Assembly (NCBI RefSeq): GCF_020510585.1
Contig: NZ_CP075190.1
Location: 3,470,001-3,534,000, forward strand
Direction of reading: 5' to 3'
DNA: 64,000 nucleotides
Source of the DNA: Ferribacterium limneticum
GTDB lineage: Bacteria; Pseudomonadota; Gammaproteobacteria; Burkholderiales; Rhodocyclaceae
Both the position numbers and the translations under genes were made by a program. The notes below the pieces were generated by a model, which saw only the letters and a list, made by a program, of their open reading frames with translations, was not told where the DNA came from and made no database searches. This document shows positions 58,126-64,000 of this stretch, piece by piece (position 1 is the first letter of the stretch; each line of letters begins with the position of its first letter).

Positions 58126-58482
58126 ATGCAAGGTATCGATTTCGACGAAGCCATCCGCCTGCACAACACCTGGCGCCGGCAGTTCATGAACGCCTTCGCC
58201 CGCGGCAGCTACGCCGACATGCCGCTGTCCGACCATCAGGGCTGCATGTTCGGCTACGCCATCGCCGCCGCCGATGACACTTCGCGCGCCCTCCCGCAAT
58301 TCCAGGCGCTGATCAAGGCCCACACCCGCTTTCACGCCCTCGCCGGCGAGATTCAGGAACTGAGTAGCAACGGCATGGCCGACGCCGCCGACCTCATGCT
58401 GCCAGAGCTATCCGACGAGTCGCATCGCCTGGCCAATCTGTTCGACGAACTGCGCGCCCTGCAGCGCGACGCCCGTAGCTAG
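58126..58482 (+). CDS. Stand-alone CZB (chemoreceptor zinc-binding) domain protein
   Basis: Cytoplasmic protein of 118 residues that is a single CZB domain. The zinc ligand pattern is visible: histidine in AIRLHNTWRRQF, the DHQGCMFGYA motif with the conserved cysteine, and histidines in IKAHTRFHALAGEI. CZB domains sense zinc and can inhibit diguanylate cyclases when fused to GGDEF (as in DgcZ). Here it is free, next to hisC and downstream of a diguanylate cyclase that lacks the domain. The ATG at 58126 follows a ribosome binding site (AAGGGG). Confidence 0.78.
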   Translation: MQGIDFDEAIRLHNTWRRQFMNAFARGSYADMPLSDHQGCMFGYAIAAADDTSRALPQFQALIKAHTRFHALAGEIQELSSNGMADAADLMLPELSDESHRLANLFDELRALQRDARS

Positions 58483-58487
58483 GGGCG

Positions 58488-59006
58488 CTAAACCAGGCCG
58501 AGCAGACCGAGGCCGGCGCCAACCCCGATAAACCACAGCGGATGCAGCTTTGTCCGCAGGTTGGCCACCACGGTCGCCGCCACCAGCAGCCAGGTCATCC
58601 AACCGAAAGCCGCCGCCTGCGCGATCAACGTCGCGCCGGAAAAGATCAGCCCGACCGCCAGCGGTGCCACACCGAGGCTAATCGCCTTTTGCCAGCGCTT
58701 GCCGGCAAAACTTTCCCAGCGGTCAATCAGCAAATAAATCAGCACGCTCATCGGCAGACACATGGCCACCGTCGACGCCAGCGCGCCGAGCAGGCCGCCG
58801 ATCTCCCAGCCGATCAGTGTCACTACCAGGACGTTCGGCCCGGGCGCCGCCTGGGCGATGGCGTAGAGATGCGTGAAGGTCTGGTCGTCCAGCCAGTGGT
58901 GGTTTTCGACGACAACGCGATGCATTTCCGGCAGCAGCGCCGTCGCGCCACCGAAAGCGACGAAAGAGAGCAGCGCGAATTCGAGGAAGAGTTCGACGAC
59001 GATCAT
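58488..59006 (-). CDS. chrA: Chromate-transporter family protein, second half-size subunit
   Basis: Short CHR-domain membrane protein of 172 residues with about five helices, with FVAFGGATALLPEM near the N-terminus and AAPGPNVLVV, the CHR proline-glycine motif. It is the second of a pair of half-size CHR genes that overlap by 4 bp and probably assemble as a heterodimer. Chromate or sulfate export is family knowledge. Confidence 0.83.
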   Translation of the reverse strand: MIVVELFLEFALLSFVAFGGATALLPEMHRVVVENHHWLDDQTFTHLYAIAQAAPGPNVLVVTLIGWEIGGLLGALASTVAMCLPMSVLIYLLIDRWESFAGKRWQKAISLGVAPLAVGLIFSGATLIAQAAAFGWMTWLLVAATVVANLRTKLHPLWFIGVGAGLGLLGLV

Positions 59007-59566
59007 TTACGCCCCAGCCGCCAGTACGCGACGCCGCCGGAGAGGACCAGCCCGGCGACCATGACGATAGGCATCGGCCAGCGCAGACCGGCAATCGCGG
59101 CGACGGTCAACGCCGTGAAGGGCAGGAAAAACGGCTTGTCCTTGATCGCCGAACCCATGCGCCAGGCCATCGCGAAGAGCAGGCCGCAACCGACGGCGGC
59201 GATGCCGCGCAGCATCGACTGGGCCAGCGGCAGGCTACCGTAGCGGTCATAGAGCAAGGCGAGCAGCAGGACGATGGCGAACGGCCCGGCGAGCAGGCCG
59301 ATCGGCGCGACGATGGCGCCGGGCAGGCCGCAGTAGCGCTTGCCGACGACGACGGCCAGATTGACCACATTCGGCCCGGGCAAAAACTGGCAGAGGCCGA
59401 GCTGGGCATTGAACTCCTCGGCCGTCATCCAGCGCCGTTCCTCGACCAGCATGCGGCGGGCAAAGGGCAGCACACCGCCAAAGCCGGACAGGCCGACGGA
59501 AGAAAAACCCAAAAAAAGCGCCCGGAGGTCCGGGCGGCTTGGCGATTCAGAAGATTCCACGGTCAA
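59003..59566 (-). CDS. chrA: Chromate-transporter family protein, first half-size subunit
   Basis: Half-size CHR-domain protein of 187 residues with SVGLSGFGGVLPFARRML and CQFLPGPNVVNLA, the two CHR signatures. The start is TTG at 59566 or GTG at 59560. Both codons lie within a copy of the dispersed element (59558-59595) that also covers the hisD stop. The gene follows hisD on the same strand after 13 bp, so it may be read from the his promoter. Confidence 0.82.
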   Translation of the reverse strand: MTVESSESPSRPDLRALFLGFSSVGLSGFGGVLPFARRMLVEERRWMTAEEFNAQLGLCQFLPGPNVVNLAVVVGKRYCGLPGAIVAPIGLLAGPFAIVLLLALLYDRYGSLPLAQSMLRGIAAVGCGLLFAMAWRMGSAIKDKPFFLPFTALTVAAIAGLRWPMPIVMVAGLVLSGGVAYWRLGRK

Positions 59567-59595
59567 CCGGAAATTTCACTCAATTTTCGAGTCGG
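59558..59595 (+). repeat. Dispersed element, copy 10, spanning hisD end and chrA start
   Basis: CACGGTCAACCGGAA at 59558-59572, then ATTTCACTCAATTTTCGAG. Its second half is degraded. It carries the candidate chrA start codons and the hisD stop codon (59580-59582). Confidence 0.7.
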
Positions 59596-60881
59596 AATTC
59601 AGCCGACCTGGCGTGCGCCGGCAGGCCTTCACCATGCGCCAGCGTCGACGCAATCCGACCCAGGGTCTGCGCCCCGGCCTTCGATACCTTGATCAGGCTG
59701 GTCCGCTTCTGGAAGTCATAGACGCCAAGCGGCGAAGAGAAACGCGCACTGCCGGAAGTCGGCAACACGTGGTTCGGGCCGGCACAGTAGTCACCAAGCG
59801 ACTCCGAGGTGTAATGACCGATGAAAATGGCGCCGGCATGGTGGATCTTGCTGACCCACGGATCGGGATCGGCCAGCGACAGCTCGAGGTGTTCCGGCGC
59901 CACGCGATTGGCGATGGCGACCGCTTCTTCGAGGTCGCGCACGAGAATGAAAGCGCCGCGGTTGGTCAGCGACGTTTCGATCACTTGACGCCGCGGCATG
60001 GTCGGCAGCAGCTTTTCGATGCTCGCCTGAACCTTTTCGATATAGCCGGCGTCGGTACAGATCAGGATCGACTGCGCCAGTTCGTCGTGCTCGGCCTGCG
60101 AGAACAAATCCATCGCTACCCAGTCCGGATTGCCGGAACCATCCGAGACAACCAGAATTTCCGACGGGCCGGCAATCATGTCGATGCCGACGATGCCGAA
60201 GACCCGACGCTTGGCGCAGGCCACGTAGGCGTTACCCGGACCGACGATCTTGTCGACCTGTGGAATGCTCGCCGTACCATAAGCCAGCGCCCCAACCGCC
60301 TGGGCGCCACCGATGGTGAACACGCGGTCGACGCCGGCCAGACAGGCCGCCGCCAGCACCAGCTGGTTATGCTCGCCGCCCGGCGTCGGGACGACCATGA
60401 TCAATTCCTTGACGCCGGCCACCTTGGCCGGAATCGCGTTCATCAGCACGGAAGACGGATAAGCCGCCTTGCCACCCGGCACATAGAGCCCGACGCGATC
60501 GAGCGGCGTGATCATCTGGCCGAGCGTGGTGCCGTCGGCTTCGGTGTAGGACCAGCCGTCCAGCCGCTGCTTCTCGTGATAGACACGAACGCGGTGCGCG
60601 GCAGCCTCCAGCGCCTGACGTTGCTCGGCCGGCAGACTGTCGAGCGCCTTCTGCATCTCGGCCTTCGACAATTCCAGATCAGCCATGCCGCCGACCGACA
60701 AGCGGTCGAACTTGTTGCTGTACTCGACGACAGCCGCGTCGCCACGCGCCTTCACGTCGGCCAGAATGCCGATGACCGTACGCTCGACGCCCTCATCCTG
60801 CGCCGCCTCGAAAGCGAGCAGCGCATCCATTTTTGCCTTGAAATCGGCGTCGACCGTGGAAAGACGTTTGATCGCGACCAT
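59580..60881 (-). CDS. hisD: Histidinol dehydrogenase
   Basis: Zinc-dependent, NAD-linked four-electron oxidation of histidinol to histidine. It has 433 residues. Landmarks are [38 protein letters not shown] with the metal ligands, and the C-terminal [10 protein letters not shown]. Its last residues lie in the dispersed element; other HisD proteins usually end soon after the EF/EYR motif. It follows hisG after 5 bp. Confidence 0.96.
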   Translation of the reverse strand: MVAIKRLSTVDADFKAKMDALLAFEAAQDEGVERTVIGILADVKARGDAAVVEYSNKFDRLSVGGMADLELSKAEMQKALDSLPAEQRQALEAAAHRVRVYHEKQRLDGWSYTEADGTTLGQMITPLDRVGLYVPGGKAAYPSSVLMNAIPAKVAGVKELIMVVPTPGGEHNQLVLAAACLAGVDRVFTIGGAQAVGALAYGTASIPQVDKIVGPGNAYVACAKRRVFGIVGIDMIAGPSEILVVSDGSGNPDWVAMDLFSQAEHDELAQSILICTDAGYIEKVQASIEKLLPTMPRRQVIETSLTNRGAFILVRDLEEAVAIANRVAPEHLELSLADPDPWVSKIHHAGAIFIGHYTSESLGDYCAGPNHVLPTSGSARFSSPLGVYDFQKRTSLIKVSKAGAQTLGRIASTLAHGEGLPAHARSAEFRLEN

Positions 60882-60886
60882 AAGCT

Positions 60887-61531
60887 TTATTTCTCCACCG
60901 CCCGGGCAAAGGCGTCAATGATCGGTTGCAGGGTGTCGCGCTTGACCTTGAGCGAGGCCTGGTTGACCACCAGCCGGCTCGAAATATCGACGATATGCTC
61001 CACCGCGACCAGCTTGTTGGCCTTCAGCGTACCTCCGGTCGACACCAGATCGACGATGGCATCGGCCAAACCAGCGAGCGGCGCCAACTCCATCGAACCA
61101 TACAGCTTGATCAGGTCGATATGGACGCCCTTGCTGGCAAAATGTTCGCGCGCGATCTTGGTGTATTTGCTCGCCACTTTCAGACGATTGCCCTGACGCA
61201 CAGCCTTGGCGTAGTCGAAGCCTTCCGGCACGGCGACCATCATCCGGCACTTGGCAATCTTCAGATCCAGCGGTGCGTAAAGACCTTCACCGCCATGCTC
61301 GATCAGCACGTCCTTGCCGGTCACACCGAGGTCGGCGGCGCCGTACTGGACATAAGTCGGCACATCGGAGGCGCGAACGATGACGACGCGCACATCCGGG
61401 TTGTTCGTATCAATGATCAGCTTGCGGGAGGTTTCGGGGTTTTCGCTCGGGACGATGCCGGCTGCTGCGAGCAGCGGCAGGGTTTCGTCGAAAATGCGGC
61501 CCTTGGAGAGTGCAATGGTGATGCCGGTCAC
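60887..61531 (-). CDS. hisG: ATP phosphoribosyltransferase, short form
   Basis: First enzyme of histidine synthesis. At 214 residues it is the short HisG form, which lacks the C-terminal regulatory domain and normally needs the HisZ subunit; no hisZ is in the window. It has [20 protein letters not shown], the [10 protein letters not shown] motif and the phosphate loop [15 protein letters not shown] cold-shock gene and its terminator separate it from murA on the upstream side. Confidence 0.95.
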   Translation of the reverse strand: MTGITIALSKGRIFDETLPLLAAAGIVPSENPETSRKLIIDTNNPDVRVVIVRASDVPTYVQYGAADLGVTGKDVLIEHGGEGLYAPLDLKIAKCRMMVAVPEGFDYAKAVRQGNRLKVASKYTKIAREHFASKGVHIDLIKLYGSMELAPLAGLADAIVDLVSTGGTLKANKLVAVEHIVDISSRLVVNQASLKVKRDTLQPIIDAFARAVEK

Positions 61532-61596
61532 GGTATATCTCGTGGCAAAAGAATGATTTTACCGCAAAGCCGCAAAACGGCCGGCCACAAAAGCAA

Positions 61597-61618
61597 AAAG
61601 CCCGGCAAGCCGGGCTTT
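61597..61618 (-). terminator. Rho-independent terminator of the cold-shock gene
   Basis: Stem AAAGCCCGG with CCGGGCTTT and a CTTG loop. On the minus strand it is followed by a T-rich run (TTGCTTTTG). It ends the cold-shock gene just before hisG. Confidence 0.85.
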
Positions 61619-61643
61619 CTTTGAGTCAGGCGACTCCGCGAGC

Positions 61644-61850
61644 TTATTCAGCCGGGCGGATGTTTGCAGCCTGCTTGCCCTTCGGGCCGTTCACGACATC
61701 GAAGGTCACTTTCTGGTTTTCGGCCAGGGTCTTGAAACCGTTGCCTTGAATTGCAGAGAAGTGAGCGAAGAGGTCTTCACCACCTTCGGACGGGGAGATA
61801 AAACCAAAACCCTTGGAGTCGTTGAACCACTTAACGGTACCGTTTGCCAT
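61644..61850 (-). CDS. Cold-shock protein (CspA family)
   Basis: Nucleic-acid-binding OB-fold protein of 68 residues. It has [18 protein letters not shown] with RNP1 (KGFGFI) and RNP2 (DLFAHFSAI). RNA chaperone at low temperature or other stress. It has its own terminator and a long untranslated upstream region (61851-62073), as csp genes often do. It is inserted between murA and hisG, which are commonly adjacent in this lineage. Confidence 0.95.
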   Translation of the reverse strand: MANGTVKWFNDSKGFGFISPSEGGEDLFAHFSAIQGNGFKTLAENQKVTFDVVNGPKGKQAANIRPAE

Positions 61851-62011
61851 TTGATAGCTTCCTAAAATAAAAATACGGGCTTGCGCCACAAAAACACGAG
61901 AACCAAGACCGAGGAGAGCTGACAAACCGTGGTACGGCGCAGGAACAAAACACTGCCTGGAAATCCCGAGGCTCAGAGTATGGGCCAGCATTTGGAATAC
62001 GCCAAGCCTTT

Positions 62012-62049
62012 TTTGCAACTTTCTGCAGAGGAACGCAGAAAGTTGCAAA
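62012..62049. promoter_or_regulatory. Perfect 15-bp inverted repeat between murA and the cold-shock gene
   Basis: TTTGCAACTTTCTGC at 62012-62026 and GCAGAAAGTTGCAAA at 62035-62049, with an 8-base loop. It lies 25 bp past the murA stop and within 200 bp of the cold-shock start. It has no T-run on the murA side (a run of A follows instead), so it may not be a simple terminator. It could be a terminator read on the plus strand, or an RNA structure in a long csp leader. Confidence 0.55.
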
Positions 62050-62073
62050 TTTCAATGCCCCAACGACACCCGG

Positions 62074-63565
<1,492 letters not shown>

Positions 63566-63567
63566 GT

Positions 63568-64000
63568 TCAGCCTCTCAACTTCCAGCCCCGCTTCAGAAG
63601 GCGCAGCGTCAGCATGGACACGGCGACGAAGCAGGTAACGACAACCGCCAGACTGGTTTCCGGTGCCACGTCGGAGACGCCGAAAAAGCCATAACGGAAG
63701 CCGTCAATCATGTAAAAAACGGGATTGTAATGCGACAGCCCCTGCCAGAATGTGGGCAAAGTGTAAATCGAGTAGAAAACGCCGGACAACATGGTCAGCG
63801 GCATGATCAGGAAATTCTGGAAAGCCGCCAGCTGATCGAACTTCTCGGACCAGATGCCGGCAATCATGCCCAGCGCCGCGAACAGGCCGCCACCAAACAG
63901 TGCGAAAACCAGCGTCCACCACGGCGCAACGACCTTCAGTTCGGCAAACCATACAGTCGCCAGCAAGACGCCGATGCCGACCAGCAAGCCACGCGCCACG
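63568..64000 (-). CDS. ABC-2 type transporter permease, C-terminal part (runs off right edge)
   Basis: C-terminal 143 residues of an ABC-2 permease (YadH/NodJ type) with three or four membrane helices. The signature FLIMPLTMLSGVFYSIYTLP and the following HYNPVFYMIDGFRYGFFG are typical. The family partner ATPase is expected just upstream, outside the window. Substrate unknown; in this lineage the pair sits upstream of bolA-murA. Confidence 0.88.
   Translation of the reverse strand, partial: VARGLLVGIGVLLATVWFAELKVVAPWWTLVFALFGGGLFAALGMIAGIWSEKFDQLAAFQNFLIMPLTMLSGVFYSIYTLPTFWQGLSHYNPVFYMIDGFRYGFFGVSDVAPETSLAVVVTCFVAVSMLTLRLLKRGWKLRG

Noticed and set aside
60829..60858. Element-like sequence at the hisD N-terminus
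   Set aside because: TTTTTGCC and TCGACCGTGG resemble the complement, but the residues follow the usual HisD start.

Overview
The window is a piece of a high-GC, densely packed Gram-negative chromosome. Three things point to a betaproteobacterium, most likely of the Rhodocyclales (Dechloromonas/Azonexus type). The right-hand third carries the betaproteobacterial order ABC permease-ibaG-murA-hisG-hisD ... hisB-hisH-hisA-hisF-hisI-hisE-hinT-tatA-tatB-tatC with degS/nif3 nearby. Cyclic-di-GMP proteins are very numerous. Accessory genes include phenylacetate-CoA ligase, a Lap-type biofilm switch and a type IV pilin. The genus is an inference from gene content, not from a database match. I see no rRNA, tRNA, prophage, insertion sequence or CRISPR array.

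Left part (1-10.6 kb): a divergent nhaD/nhaR pair with two clean inverted repeats between them; a YbdL-type methionine aminotransferase divergent from an overlapping mtnA / class II aldolase / dmeF operon; a ycgR gene overlapping two tandem GlxR-like dehydrogenases; a 106-bp intergenic palindrome; and a PAS-GGDEF-EAL protein. From 10.8 to 18.6 kb come an RND efflux pump with its adaptor and a small DUF2892 protein, an MFS transporter, a cytochrome c, a K+ channel with an RCK domain and a DUF3124 lipid-envelope-type protein. From 18.6 to 23.0 kb lies a phosphorelay (lone receiver, hybrid kinase, lone Hpt, divergent OmpR-type regulator).

Middle part (23-45 kb): a TolC-family protein with an extra C-terminal domain faces lapG-lapD, the c-di-GMP controlled adhesin protease system, followed by a CYTH-CHAD protein. 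A type IV pilin ending in serine sits between two different O-antigen ligase/oligosaccharyltransferase-family membrane proteins. A signalling block follows (GAF-HD-GYP, metallo-beta-lactamase phosphodiesterase, FHA, PP2C). Then come an ornithine cyclodeaminase-like protein, TerC, sucCD, a MATE exporter, paaK, an FAH hydrolase and a FimV-like protein.

Right part (46-64 kb): nif3 and degS are divergent with 12 bp between start codons. The his-tat supergroup is interrupted between hisD and hisB by a plus-strand diguanylate cyclase-hisC-CZB segment and a chromate-transporter pair, and between murA and hisG by a cold-shock gene.

The most unusual signal is a dispersed short element of about 35-40 bp, with core CACGGTCAACCGGAA followed after a short A/T-rich spacer by GGCCAAAAATGAAA. 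I find about ten clear copies plus one or more degraded ones, on both strands. Some lie between convergent genes. Others lie inside genes and are translated in at least four different reading frames (hybrid kinase, HD-GYP protein, TatC tail, HisC, signal peptide of the RND adaptor). One copy spans the end of hisD and supplies the start codon of the chromate transporter gene. It resembles in behaviour the coding-region palindromic elements of Rickettsia, but I do not recognise it as a described family.
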